The notes under the pieces: model-generated
The model's input: only the letters and a program-made list of their open reading frames with translations
The model's database searches: none
Told to the model about the DNA's origin: nothing
Source: Ectopseudomonas guguanensis
Lineage (GTDB): Bacteria > Pseudomonadota > Gammaproteobacteria > Pseudomonadales > Pseudomonadaceae
Length of the DNA: 64,000 nt
Reading direction: 5' to 3'
Assembly: GCF_900104265.1 (NCBI RefSeq)
Contig: NZ_FNJJ01000005.1
Coordinates: 62,001 to 126,000, forward strand
Position numbers and translations under genes: made by a program
Shown: one piece after another, positions 26,823 through 35,465 of the stretch
How the letters are laid out: each line of letters starts with the position of its first letter
Numbering within the stretch: position 1 is the first letter of the stretch

Positions 26823-27071
26823 ATGGGTATGAACGCCACCCAACTGATCAAGATGGCCAACCAGATCGGCGCCTTCTTCGCTTCCCAGCCTGACCCCGCC
26901 CAGGCGCGCACTGAATACGCCCAGCATCTCAAGCGCCAATGGGACCCGCAGATGCGCACGGCGCTTTACGCCCACCTGGACGCCAGCGACGGCGAGGGTC
27001 TGAGCGAGTTCGCGCTGCAGGTGCTGCGCGATTTGCGCGGGCAGATCGAGCCACGGGCTGCTAGTGTCTGA
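26823..27071 (+). CDS. fdsD: Formate dehydrogenase delta subunit
   Basis: The 82-residue protein matches the small FdsD family by its opening LIKMANQIGAFFASQPDP, the segment HLKRQWDPQMR and the end LSEFALQVLRDLRG. FdsD is required for full activity or maturation of FdsGBA in related bacteria. ATG 26823 or ATG 26829 (MNATQL) could be the start. It sits after fdsA with a 106-base gap holding a REP unit and is followed by another REP unit before fdhD. Confidence 0.9.
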   Translation: MGMNATQLIKMANQIGAFFASQPDPAQARTEYAQHLKRQWDPQMRTALYAHLDASDGEGLSEFALQVLRDLRGQIEPRAASV

Positions 27072-27124
27072 ACGCTCCATGAACTGCACGTGGCCTTTGG
27101 GTGTCTCGTGAGGTGCTAGGGGCT

Positions 27125-27145
27125 GGTGCGCACGGCGCACCCTAC
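27125..27145 (-). repeat. Single REP unit (exact), inverse
   Basis: Exact inverse copy (GGTGCGC-ACG-GCGCACC then CTAC), ending 21 bases before the fdhD start and just upstream of its GAGGAA ribosome site. Confidence 0.85.
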
Positions 27146-27166
27146 GACCGCGAGGAATCCGCATCC

Positions 27167-28000
27167 ATGTCACGCCGTACCGCCGACCCGCTTACCGATG
27201 ATCGCGCCGCCGCTCCGGCGCCGGACGGTTACGCCTATGTCGAGCTGGACGAGACGGCGCTCCATGGTCACGCCGTGCTGGCCGAGGAATGCGCCCTGGC
27301 CATCGCCTACAACGGCATCAGCCATGCGGTGATGATGGTTTCGCCCAGCGCGCTGGAGGATTTCGTCGTCGGCTTCAGCCTGACGTCTGTAGTCGTGGCG
27401 GCGGCCGAGGACATCTACGACATCCAGCTCAAGCGCGCCGGCGAGGCGTTCAGCGCCGAGGTGCAGATCGCCAGCCGCGCTTTCTGGGCGCTCAAGCAGC
27501 AGCGGCGCAATCTGGCCGGCACCAGTGGCTGCGGCCTGTGCGGCGTCGAGGCGCTGGAGCAGGCGCTGCCGCAACTCGATACCCTGAGCCTCAACCCGCT
27601 GCCGCCGGCCGCGCACCTGGCCGACCTGCGTACGCGCATCAGCCAGGTGCAGAAGCTGGCGCGTCAGAGCGGCGCGCTGCATGCGGCATTGTTCGTCGAT
27701 GAGTCTGGCGAGATCGTCCTGTGCCGCGAAGACATTGGCCGGCACAACGCGCTGGACAAGCTGATCGGCGCGCTAAACCGTGAAAGCCGCGACGCCCGCC
27801 GCGGCTTTGCCGTGGTCACCAGTCGCTGCAGCCTGGAGCTGATCCACAAGGCGGTACGCGCCGGCTTCGCCAGCCTGGTCAGCCTGTCGGCGCCGACCGA
27901 TCTGTGCGTGCGCTGGGCACGCCGGCACCGTCTCAACCTCATCCACCTGCCGCACCACAGTCCACCGCGGGTCTATAGCCCGGCCCCGGATTACGCCTAG
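27167..28000 (+). CDS. fdhD: FdhD sulfurtransferase for formate dehydrogenase
   Basis: The 277-residue protein has the FdhD features. An N-terminal strand region contains AIAYNGISHAVMMVSP, the CGxC-type motif is SGCGLCGVEAL, and EDIGRHNALDKLIG and a late STAPTDLCVRWAR-like segment follow. FdhD passes sulfur from a cysteine desulfurase to the Mo cofactor before insertion into formate dehydrogenase. The start is ATG 27167, with GAGGAA nine bases upstream; the in-frame extension to 27101 runs through a REP unit and is unlikely. The order G-B-A-D-FdhD differs from the G-B-A-C-D order of Cupriavidus. Confidence 0.93.
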   Translation: MSRRTADPLTDDRAAAPAPDGYAYVELDETALHGHAVLAEECALAIAYNGISHAVMMVSPSALEDFVVGFSLTSVVVAAAEDIYDIQLKRAGEAFSAEVQIASRAFWALKQQRRNLAGTSGCGLCGVEALEQALPQLDTLSLNPLPPAAHLADLRTRISQVQKLARQSGALHAALFVDESGEIVLCREDIGRHNALDKLIGALNRESRDARRGFAVVTSRCSLELIHKAVRAGFASLVSLSAPTDLCVRWARRHRLNLIHLPHHSPPRVYSPAPDYA

Positions 28001-28083
28001 GCTAATCCAGGCTACGAGTTTCTCCACCCCGGCAGGTAAAGCAGACGAACGGCCATGGCCGCGCAACGTTGTCTGCCAAGCTC

Positions 28084-28145
28084 GTAGGGTGCGCCGCGCG
28101 CACCAGGCACCTAGAGCCGCCAGTGGTGCGCACGGCGCACCCTAC
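28084..28145. repeat. REP pair, common class
   Basis: The left unit 28084-28104 has GCGC in the loop side of the second arm (one change). The right unit 28125-28145 is an exact inverse. They lie between the convergent fdhD and yrfG genes. Confidence 0.85.
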
Positions 28146-28175
28146 AGGGTTGTCGCATCACAGTGCGCCACGGAT

Positions 28176-28838
28176 CTACAACCCCTCGATCAGCGCCCGG
28201 TAATCCTCCACCGCGTCGAATTCCTCGGTGTCCTTGGGCTCGGCCTGGCTGTCCGGCTGGTGCACGGCGAGCAGATGGGCGATGCCGAAGCGACCGGCGC
28301 TACGAAGAATCGGCAGGCTGTCGTCAATGAACAGACTGCGCGCCGGATCGAAGTCCACGTCCTGACGCAGGGCAAACCAGAACTGCTGGTTCTCCTTGGG
28401 AAAGCCGTAGTCGTGGGAGCTGATCAGGCGTTCGAACCAGGGCGCCAGCTCGACGCGCTCCAGCTTCAGCGACAGCGAATCGCGGTGCGCATTGGTGATC
28501 AGCACCACGCGTTTGCCGGCCTCGCGCAGGGCGCGCAGGAACAGCTCGGCATCCGCACGCAGGGCGATCAGATGGGCCACCTCGCGCTTGAGATCGCGGA
28601 TCGAGAGCTTGAGCTCGCGGCTCCAGAAGTCCGTGCAGTACCAGTTCAGCGTACCGGCATGTTGGCGAAACAGCGGCAACAGCTCGGCCTCGGCCAGCGC
28701 CAGGCTGGTGCCATGGTGCTCGGCATAGCGCTGCGGCAGGTGCTTGAGCCAGAAGTGGTTGTCGAAATGCAGGTCGAGCAGGGTGCCGTCCATGTCCAGC
28801 AGGACGGTGTCGATCTGGTGCCAGGGGAGTGAAGGCAT
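28176..28838 (-). CDS. yrfG: HAD-family GMP/IMP nucleotidase
   Basis: The 220-residue HAD hydrolase has motif I VLLDMDGTLLDL (about residues 12-23), motif II VVLITNAHRDSL, and a motif III/IV region ending SLFIDDSLPILRSAGRFG. The WFALRQDVDFDP and FWSRELKLSIRDLKREV segments match the YrfG subfamily, which dephosphorylates purine mononucleotides. It is divergent from nudE, another nucleotide-cleaning enzyme, the usual Pseudomonas arrangement. Confidence 0.88.
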   Translation of the reverse strand: MPSLPWHQIDTVLLDMDGTLLDLHFDNHFWLKHLPQRYAEHHGTSLALAEAELLPLFRQHAGTLNWYCTDFWSRELKLSIRDLKREVAHLIALRADAELFLRALREAGKRVVLITNAHRDSLSLKLERVELAPWFERLISSHDYGFPKENQQFWFALRQDVDFDPARSLFIDDSLPILRSAGRFGIAHLLAVHQPDSQAEPKDTEEFDAVEDYRALIEGL

Positions 28839-28962
28839 GGGCGCGCCCAGTGATGAGAGTCGTGAATCTGCCGGCCCGCGTCGCGATCATGCAATCTGCG
28901 CCGGGGATAATCGCAAAAGCCGGGGTATGATAACCCGCCAGGTCACGCCAAGGAGTTGTCCC

Positions 28963-29529
28963 ATGCGTCAGAAGCCCACGGTGCTCGCCCGTGAAATAGT
29001 CGCCAGCAGTCGCCTGTTCCGCGTCGAGGAACTGCAGCTGCGCTTCTCCAATGGGGTCGAGCGTACCTACGAACGCCTGGTGGGCAAGGGCGCCGGCTAC
29101 GGCGCGGTGATGGTGGTGGCCATGCTCGATGCCGAGCACGCGGTGCTGGTGGAGGAATACTGCGGCGGCACCGACGACTACCAGCTGTCGCTGCCCAAGG
29201 GGCTGATCGAACCGGGCGAGGACGTGCTGGTGGCGGCCAATCGCGAGCTCAAGGAGGAGGCGGGGTTCGGCGCACATGAGCTGGAGTACATCACCGAGCT
29301 GAGCCTTTCGCCCGGTTACATGAGCCAGAAGATCCAGGTGGTGCTGGCGCGCGATCTGTACGAGGAGCGCCTGCCCGGCGACGAGCCGGAGCCGATGCGG
29401 GTCGACCGCATCAACCTGCGCGAGTTGTCCAGCCTGGCCCAGCACGCCCAGTTCAGCGAGGGCCGCGCCCTGGCCGCGCTGTACCTGGTGCGTGACCTGC
29501 TGAGTCAGCGCGGGGAGTTCGTGCAGTGA
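28963..29529 (+). CDS. nudE: ADP compounds hydrolase NudE
   Basis: The 188-residue Nudix hydrolase has the complete Nudix box GLIEPGEDVLVAANRELKEE followed by AGF (about residues 80-102). A C-terminal SLSPGYMSQKIQVVLARDLYEE segment is typical of NudE. It cleaves ADP-ribose, NADH and similar compounds. ATG 28963 follows AAGGAG directly. The cysQ start overlaps its stop (GTGA), so the two are coupled. Confidence 0.92.
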   Translation: MRQKPTVLAREIVASSRLFRVEELQLRFSNGVERTYERLVGKGAGYGAVMVVAMLDAEHAVLVEEYCGGTDDYQLSLPKGLIEPGEDVLVAANRELKEEAGFGAHELEYITELSLSPGYMSQKIQVVLARDLYEERLPGDEPEPMRVDRINLRELSSLAQHAQFSEGRALAALYLVRDLLSQRGEFVQ

Positions 29530-30344
29530 GTCATCCCCATATTCCCCGGGTGATCGAGCTGGTACGTGCCGCAGGTGCGGCGACCCTGCCGTACTGGCGC
29601 AGCGACCTGGCCGTGACGGAGAAGGCCGATGCCTCGCCGGTCACCGCTGCCGACCTGGCCGCCCACCATATCCTGCTCGATGGCCTGCGCGCGCTGGCGC
29701 CGGATGTGCCGGTGCTGTCGGAAGAGGCCGCCGACATTCCGCTGGCCGAACGCGCGGCCTGGACGCGCTGGTGGCTGGTCGATCCGCTCGATGGCACCAA
29801 GGAATTTATCGCCGGTTCCGAGGAGTTCACCGTCAATGTCGCGCTGATCGAGCGTGGCCGCGTGGTCTTCGGCGTGGTCGGCATTCCGGCCAATGGCCGT
29901 TGCTATTACGGCGGTGCCGGCCTGGGCGCCTGGCGCAGCGAAGCGCCGGGCGATGAGCGGCCGATCAACGTGCGTCTGGCGCCGGCGCAGGGCTTTACCC
30001 TGGTGGCCAGCAAGCGCCATTCGAGTCCGGCGCAGGAGCGCTTGCTCGGTGAGCTGGTCGCGCGCTTCGGCGAGCCGGCGCTGGCCAATATCGGCAGTTC
30101 GCTGAAGTTCTGTCTGCTGGCCGAGGGCAATGCCGACTGCTACCCGCGCCTTGCGCCCACCTCGCAGTGGGACACCGCCGCGGCGCAGGGCGTGCTGGAA
30201 GGGGCGGGCGGCGCAGTGCTGAATCTGGCTGGCGAAGTGCTGACCTACGAGGCGCGCGAATCCTTTCTAAACCCTTCGTTCCTGGCCTTGCCGGCGGCCG
30301 CCGAGTGGCGTGGCGAGCTGATCGAATTGGCGAGGACGTTGTAG
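29526..30344 (+). CDS. cysQ: 3'(2'),5'-bisphosphate nucleotidase CysQ
   Basis: The 272-residue inositol-monophosphatase-fold enzyme has the metal motifs VLSEEAAD, DPLDGTKEFI and, near the C-terminus, SQWDTAAAQGVLEGAGG. It dephosphorylates PAP from sulfate assimilation and needs magnesium. GTG 29526 overlaps the nudE stop. Its TAG stop (30342-30344) is the TAG of a REP head GTAG, so the last residues RTL end at the repeat boundary. Confidence 0.93.
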   Translation: MSHPHIPRVIELVRAAGAATLPYWRSDLAVTEKADASPVTAADLAAHHILLDGLRALAPDVPVLSEEAADIPLAERAAWTRWWLVDPLDGTKEFIAGSEEFTVNVALIERGRVVFGVVGIPANGRCYYGGAGLGAWRSEAPGDERPINVRLAPAQGFTLVASKRHSSPAQERLLGELVARFGEPALANIGSSLKFCLLAEGNADCYPRLAPTSQWDTAAAQGVLEGAGGAVLNLAGEVLTYEARESFLNPSFLALPAAAEWRGELIELARTL

Positions 30345-30402
30345 GGTGCGCTGTGCGCACCGATGACGAGGCGGATTTGCTGGTGCGCACGGCGCACCCT
30401 AC
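30341..30402. repeat. REP pair overlapping the cysQ stop
   Basis: The left unit 30341-30361 (GTAG + GGTGCGC-TGT-GCGCACC, one loop change) supplies the cysQ stop. The right unit 30382-30402 is an exact inverse. A degraded GTAGGGCGG fragment follows at 30410. Confidence 0.88.
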
Positions 30403-30433
30403 GGATTGTGTAGGGCGGTTGCCGTGCTGAGCC

Positions 30434-32341
30434 TCAATCGAGCATATCGCTGTAGCGCTCGTCCTTCCTGAACACCAGCGGTTGGTCGAAACCCGGCACC
30501 TTGATCTCTTCAGTGGTGATGGAGATCGCCTGGTCGTCGATCATGTCGTTGCCGAAGTTGTAGATGATGTCCAGCTTGCCCTGCAGCGCCTGCTGGTCGT
30601 AGGCAGCTGCGGCGGCGCGGGTGGCTTCGCGGCGGGCCAGGTAGGCGTCGAAGGCGGCCTGGCCGTGGCGCTTGCGCAGCATGCGCTCGACCACGTGCGG
30701 GGCCAGCACCAGGGCGCTGGCGTTGTTGCCGCCAAAACCCTTGGAGTTGATGAAGGCCACGTCCAGTGCCTGCTCACCCACCTTGCGATCGACGGTGGAC
30801 AGGCTCAGGTGCTCCTGATGCACGTCGCCGGCGACCGCGTCGATGGTCTTCAGGCCCGGCACGATGCCGTACTTGAAGGCGCCGAGGGCGGCGATCACCT
30901 GGTCGCCGCTGGCGGTGGCCAGGGAGTGGCCGACGAAGGCCTTCACCGCCGTGACCGGCCACTGCTCGATGCCGAAGGCCGCCGCGACGCGGTCGAGAAT
31001 CTCCGACTCGGTGACGCGGTTGGCCGGGGTGCTGGAGCCATGGGCATGGACGAAGCTGCGGCTGCGTACGGCATCCAGGCCGAGCAGTTGCACGGCGCTG
31101 GCCACGGCCTTGGCCACGGTCAGGTAGTTGCCCGGGCCGGGAGCGGAGATGGACTTCTTGAAACCGTCGGCATTGATGAACACGTCCGGCACCGCGCCGT
31201 GAATGTCGGCACCCAACTCCAGCGCAAGCTCGTCGTCCATCAGCACCACGAACTGGCAGGCTTCGGCCAGGGTGAAGCCGCAGTTGTCGCCGAACGGGCG
31301 GCTGGCGCGGCGGAAGTCCACCTCGTCCTTGCCCTCGATCTGGCGCAGGCCTTCCTCGGTGGCCAGCGCGCCCATGGCGCCGTAACCCTCGATGCACTCC
31401 TGGTTGATCGGCGCCTCGCTGCTGCCGACGATGACCACGCGCGCCTTGCCCGAGGCGATCTGCTCGATGCCCTTCTGCAGGTTGTAGAGGAAGGTGGCGC
31501 AGGCACCGGTGATGCTGCCGGTGGTGCCGACGCTGCCGAGCACGTAGGCGTTGATGAAGTCGGCCGGCATGGTGTTCAGGCCCAGGGCCAGTTGCTTGGC
31601 GGTTACGCGGCCGCCCTTGAGGCGCGACTGCATCATGCCGCCGAAGCCGTTCTCGTCGAGCTGGCTCATGATGCAGCTGGCGAACACGGCGATCTCGTCC
31701 GGGGCGACATGTTGAACGATGCGCTGCCAGTCGATGCCCACCGAACGCAGCGCGTCGGTGACGCCGACCACGGTCATGGCCAGGCCGCGCGGATGGAAAC
31801 GCGAGTTGTACAGCTCGCTCGGCTCGAAACCGGTGGGCAACTGGCCGGCGGACTTCACCGCCAGCGGGCGGTAGCTGTCGACCTTGAATTCGCAGCTGTC
31901 GTGCAAGGTGACGCGCACTTCATTGCTGTCGAGCTCTTCTACCGACCAGTTGGCCGGCAGTGGCTCGGGCAGTTGTTTGCGCTGGGTGATGAAGCTCAGG
32001 TTGGCGCCATTGGCGGGGGCGACGCCGATGCTCTTCTGCCAGTGGGCGGCGTCCGGGTCCAGATGCTGCTTCTCGATGCGGCGCACCAGGGTGCCTGCGA
32101 GAATGTCCTTGGCGTAGCGGCTTTCGATGTCGGCCAGGCTCAGCGGCTGGCCATCCTGATCGCGGTACTGGCCATCGACCACGCGTACCAGCTTCATCAT
32201 CTGCGCCAGCCCGGCCAGGGTTTCCTGGCGTGCCTGAGGCTCCAGCGACTCCTGCACGGTACGACGGAAACCGTGGTGGAAGGAGCTGCGCCCGGCTGCG
32301 TTGTAACCCCCAAAACCCACGATCACAGGTAAGCGCGACAT
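30434..32341 (-). CDS. fabY: Beta-ketoacyl synthase FabY (fatty acid initiation)
   Basis: The 635-residue condensing enzyme has a thiolase fold with Cys in TGSITGACATFLYNL and two His in SFVHAHGSSTPANRVTE and KAFVGHSLATASGDQ, the Cys-His-His triad of KAS I/II-type enzymes. It is much longer than FabB/FabF because of an N-terminal domain of about 200 residues (VGFGGYNAAGRSSFHHGFRR) and a C-terminal tail. In P. aeruginosa FabY condenses acetyl-CoA with malonyl-ACP to start fatty acid synthesis, replacing FabH. It faces cysQ convergently, with a REP pair between. Confidence 0.93.
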   Translation of the reverse strand: MSRLPVIVGFGGYNAAGRSSFHHGFRRTVQESLEPQARQETLAGLAQMMKLVRVVDGQYRDQDGQPLSLADIESRYAKDILAGTLVRRIEKQHLDPDAAHWQKSIGVAPANGANLSFITQRKQLPEPLPANWSVEELDSNEVRVTLHDSCEFKVDSYRPLAVKSAGQLPTGFEPSELYNSRFHPRGLAMTVVGVTDALRSVGIDWQRIVQHVAPDEIAVFASCIMSQLDENGFGGMMQSRLKGGRVTAKQLALGLNTMPADFINAYVLGSVGTTGSITGACATFLYNLQKGIEQIASGKARVVIVGSSEAPINQECIEGYGAMGALATEEGLRQIEGKDEVDFRRASRPFGDNCGFTLAEACQFVVLMDDELALELGADIHGAVPDVFINADGFKKSISAPGPGNYLTVAKAVASAVQLLGLDAVRSRSFVHAHGSSTPANRVTESEILDRVAAAFGIEQWPVTAVKAFVGHSLATASGDQVIAALGAFKYGIVPGLKTIDAVAGDVHQEHLSLSTVDRKVGEQALDVAFINSKGFGGNNASALVLAPHVVERMLRKRHGQAAFDAYLARREATRAAAAAYDQQALQGKLDIIYNFGNDMIDDQAISITTEEIKVPGFDQPLVFRKDERYSDMLD

Positions 32342-32641
32342 AACTCAAAAGCTCCTGAACAAGGCCAGCGCGACGCCAGGCCGGCGCCATTGGGCGCGAG
32401 CGGAGTCATAGGGCGGTGGCGTTTGGAAATATTCGGCTGCCTAACCTGACGTGGATCATGACTGTCGAGTCACTCATTCGTCCAATGTCGTGGCGAGTGC
32501 AAGGCGTGTCGCGGGTGGGAAGGTCGTTAGCGGGTAGGGTGCGCCGTGCGCACCGCTGCCCTCAGAGGTTGGTGCGCACGGCGCACCCTACGGGACAGCG
32601 TATTTCGCTGGCGAGCCCGCCGGCTGGCGGGCTCGAAGGGC
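32342..32641. other. 300-base gap between fabY and pyrC'
   Basis: No gene was found here. It contains the upstream region of fabY (minus strand), with an AGGAGC ribosome site next to the start. A REP pair sits at 32534-32591 (exact forward unit 32534-32554, exact inverse unit 32571-32591). The rest (about 32400-32530) shows no clear promoter or hairpin. Relative to remembered PAO1 gene order this is where two distant chromosomal segments join. Confidence 0.6.
32534..32591. repeat. REP pair, both units exact
   Basis: The forward unit 32534-32554 and inverse unit 32571-32591 are both exact copies of the common REP, separated by 16 bases. It is the only pair of this class in the window with two perfect units. 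Confidence 0.9.
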
Positions 32642-33913
32642 TCAGCCCTGGTAGCTGATATGCCCGTCGACCAGGGTGTAGCGCACCGCGCCGGGCAGGC
32701 AATGGCCGATGAACGGGCAGTTGCTGCCCTTGGAGTACCACTGCTCGCCGGCGACGGTGGAAGCCTCTGCATCGAACAGCACGATATCGGCGGCGCTGCC
32801 GACGCCCAGGCCGCCGGCCGGCAGGCGCAGGGCCGCGGCCGGGCCGCTGGACAGGCGCGCGAGCAGTGTCGACAGATTGAGCAGGCCGTCCTGTACCAGG
32901 CTCATGGCCAGCGGCAGCAGCAACTGCACGCTGCTGATGCCTGGCTCGGTGGCGGCGAAGGGCGCCAGCTTGGCGTCGCGCTCGTGCGGCTGGTGGTGGC
33001 TGGCGATGGCCGTGATCACCCCGGCCTTCACCGCCTCGCGCAGGCCGTCGCGATCAAAGCGCGAACGCAGCGGCGGCTGCACGTGGTAGAGGCTGGAGAA
33101 ATCGATCAGCGCCTCATCGGTGAGGATCAGCTGGTACAGCGCCACATCGGCGGTTACCGGCAGGCCGCGGGCCTGAGCATTGGCGATCAGTTCGGCGCCG
33201 CGGGCGCTGGTGATCTGGCTGAAGTGCGCGCGCACGCCGCTCTGTTCCACCAGCAGCAGGTCGCGGGCCAGGGCCACGGTCTCGGCGGTTTCCGGAATGC
33301 CGGCCAGGCCGAGGAAGCTGGCGGTCGGGCCTTCATGCGCCAGGCCGCCTTCGGCCAGGTCGGCATCCTGCGAGTGGAAGATCACCTGCAGGTCGAAGGT
33401 GGCCGCGTATTCCAGCGCGCGGCGCAGGGTGCGGGCGCTGCGGAAGTTGTCCAGGCCGTTGCCGAAGGCGACGCAGCCGGCATCGCGCAGGGCGACCAGC
33501 TCGGCCAGCTGCTCGCCGGCGAGATTCTTGCTCAGTGCTCCGATGGGGAAGACCTTGGTGTGCCCGGCTTCGCGGGCGCGATCGAGGATCAGCTCGGCCA
33601 CCGCCGGAGTGTCCAGCACCGGCTTGGTCAGCGGCGGGCAGCACAGGCTGGTGACGCCGCCGGCCGCGGCGGCCAGGGTTTCCGTGGCGATGCTGCCCTT
33701 GCGGCTGTAGCCGGGCTCGCGCAGGGCCACGGACAGGTCGACCAGGCCGGGGGCGGCGATCAGGCCCTGGGCGTCGAGCGTCTTGTCGGCAGTGAAACCG
33801 GCCGGGGCCTGGCCGATGGCGGTCAGCTTGCCGCCGTCGATATAGAGGTCGGCGACCCGGTCCAGGCCGCTGGCCGGGTCGATCACGCGGGCGCCGAGGA
33901 TTGCGGTACGCAT
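32642..33913 (-). CDS. pyrC': Non-catalytic dihydroorotase-like subunit of aspartate transcarbamoylase
   Basis: The 423-residue protein aligns with dihydroorotase through its length, but the metal-binding HxH motif normally in DMHVHLREPG reads DLSVALREPG here. Both zinc His are therefore lost, and the later catalytic region is also changed (ITAIASHHQPHERDAK). In Pseudomonas this inactive protein is known to assemble with PyrB into the dodecameric class A ATCase. It starts at the pyrB stop with a one-base overlap (TGATG), so translation is coupled. A true PyrC is expected elsewhere in the genome. Confidence 0.95.
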   Translation of the reverse strand: MRTAILGARVIDPASGLDRVADLYIDGGKLTAIGQAPAGFTADKTLDAQGLIAAPGLVDLSVALREPGYSRKGSIATETLAAAAGGVTSLCCPPLTKPVLDTPAVAELILDRAREAGHTKVFPIGALSKNLAGEQLAELVALRDAGCVAFGNGLDNFRSARTLRRALEYAATFDLQVIFHSQDADLAEGGLAHEGPTASFLGLAGIPETAETVALARDLLLVEQSGVRAHFSQITSARGAELIANAQARGLPVTADVALYQLILTDEALIDFSSLYHVQPPLRSRFDRDGLREAVKAGVITAIASHHQPHERDAKLAPFAATEPGISSVQLLLPLAMSLVQDGLLNLSTLLARLSSGPAAALRLPAGGLGVGSAADIVLFDAEASTVAGEQWYSKGSNCPFIGHCLPGAVRYTLVDGHISYQG

Positions 33914-34920
33914 CAGTTGGCCTCCTCGGCGTTGAGTTGACGTTGGGCGTTCTGCCCGCTCATGGCCATGGACAGCACGGCCATGCGGATGGCGATGCCG
34001 TAGGTGACCTGGTTGAGGATCACCGACTGCGGGCCGTCAGCCACCGCCGATTCGATCTCCACGCCGCGGTTGATCGGGCCCGGATGCATCACCAGGGCAT
34101 CGGGCTTGGCCAGTTTCAGGCGCTGCTCGGTGAGGCCGAACAGGCGGTAGAACTCGCCCTCGCTGGGCAGCAGGCCGCCCTGCATGCGCTCACGCTGCAG
34201 GCGCAGCATGATCACCACGTCGACATCCTTGAGGCCTTCGTTGGCATCGGTGAACACGCGCACGCCGTAGCTTTCCTCCAGGCCGATGGGCAGCAGGGTC
34301 TTCGGCGCGATCACGCGGATATCCGGGCAACCCAGGGTCTTCAAGGCCAGCATGTTCGAGCGCGCCACCCGCGAGTGCAGGATGTCGCCGACGATGGCCA
34401 CCGAGAGCTTGTCGAAGTCGCCCTTGTGGCGGCGGATGGTGAGCATGTCGAGCATGCCCTGGGTCGGGTGCGCGTGACGGCCGTCGCCGCCGTTGATGAT
34501 CGCCAGGTTCGGGCACACGTGCTCGGCGATGAAGTGCGCGGCGCCGGAGTCGGCATGGCGCACGACGAAGATGTCGGCGGCCATGGCCTCGAGGTTGCGC
34601 AGGGTGTCGAACAGCGTCTCGCCCTTGCTGGTCGAGCTGGTCGACACGTTGAGGCTGATGACGTCGGCCGACAGGCGCTGGGCGGCCAGTTCGAAGGTGG
34701 TACGGGTGCGCGTGGAGTTCTCGAAGAACACGTTGCACACGGTCTTGCCGCGCAGCAGCGGGACTTTCTTTACCGCGCGCGCGCCGACTTCGAGGAAGGA
34801 GTCGGCGGTGTCGAGGATTTCGGTCAACAGCTCGCGGGGCAGGCCGTCGAGTGAGAGGAAGTGACGCAGCTGACCTTGGTCGTTCAGCTGCAGCGGGCGC
34901 TTGGCGGCGAGTGGCGTCAT
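33913..34920 (-). CDS. pyrB: Aspartate carbamoyltransferase catalytic subunit
   Basis: The 335-residue enzyme has the carbamoyl-phosphate motif [19 protein letters not shown] (about residues 66-84), the loop [25 protein letters not shown] and MLRLQRERM, ending [14 protein letters not shown]. It makes carbamoyl-aspartate in pyrimidine synthesis. The N-terminal extension relative to E. coli PyrB ([24 protein letters not shown]) is typical of the Pseudomonas class A enzyme. It lies between pyrR, 11 bases upstream, and pyrC'. Confidence 0.97.
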   Translation of the reverse strand: MTPLAAKRPLQLNDQGQLRHFLSLDGLPRELLTEILDTADSFLEVGARAVKKVPLLRGKTVCNVFFENSTRTRTTFELAAQRLSADVISLNVSTSSTSKGETLFDTLRNLEAMAADIFVVRHADSGAAHFIAEHVCPNLAIINGGDGRHAHPTQGMLDMLTIRRHKGDFDKLSVAIVGDILHSRVARSNMLALKTLGCPDIRVIAPKTLLPIGLEESYGVRVFTDANEGLKDVDVVIMLRLQRERMQGGLLPSEGEFYRLFGLTEQRLKLAKPDALVMHPGPINRGVEIESAVADGPQSVILNQVTYGIAIRMAVLSMAMSGQNAQRQLNAEEAN

Positions 34921-34931
34921 CGCGGGGAGTC

Positions 34932-35435
34932 TCAGTTGGCGAGCGTCTGGAGTTCGAGGGTCAGCGGCGTGGGGCCGGACAATTTTACCCGCTCGTTGGC
35001 CGCCAGCGACAGGGTAGCGCCGACCACGTCGGGGCGGATCGGCAACTCGCGGGCATTCAGGTCGAGCAGGCTGACCAGGGTCACGCTGGCCGGGCGGCCG
35101 TAGTCGAACAGCTCGTTCAGCGCAGCGCGGATGGTGCGCCCGCTCATCAGTACATCGTCGATCAGCACCAGGTGCTGGCCTTCGATCTCGAACGGCAGTT
35201 CGGACGGTTGTACCTGCGGGTGCAGGCCGTTCTGGGTGAAATCGTCGCGGTAGAAGGAGACATCGAGGATGCCCAGGGCGTCATCGCGTCCCAGCACCTG
35301 CAGCAGGGCCTGGGCGACCCAGACGCCGCCGGTGCGGATGCCGATGAAGCGCGGCTCGCTGATCTGGCGTTGGTTCAGATGCTGGGTCAGGGCGCTGGCC
35401 ATGGCCGGCAGCAGGTCGTTGGGGTTCGGTAGCAT
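34932..35435 (-). CDS. pyrR: PyrR pyrimidine operon regulator / uracil phosphoribosyltransferase
   Basis: The 167-residue protein has the PRPP-binding loop [19 protein letters not shown] (about residues 88-106) and [12 protein letters not shown] near the N-terminus, as in PyrR. In pseudomonads PyrR affects pyrB expression, and it may have UPRTase activity. AAGGAG precedes its ATG. Order pyrR-pyrB-pyrC' with small gaps indicates one operon, with ruvX 30 bases upstream. Confidence 0.94.
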   Translation of the reverse strand: MLPNPNDLLPAMASALTQHLNQRQISEPRFIGIRTGGVWVAQALLQVLGRDDALGILDVSFYRDDFTQNGLHPQVQPSELPFEIEGQHLVLIDDVLMSGRTIRAALNELFDYGRPASVTLVSLLDLNARELPIRPDVVGATLSLAANERVKLSGPTPLTLELQTLAN

Positions 35436-35465
35436 GGCGAAACTCCTTGGTGCGGGCCGACTCGC

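Noticed and set aside
30482-32332. Plus-strand open frame opposite fabY (616 codons)
   Set aside because: Shadow frame; the minus strand has the full FabY motifs and a proper ribosome site.
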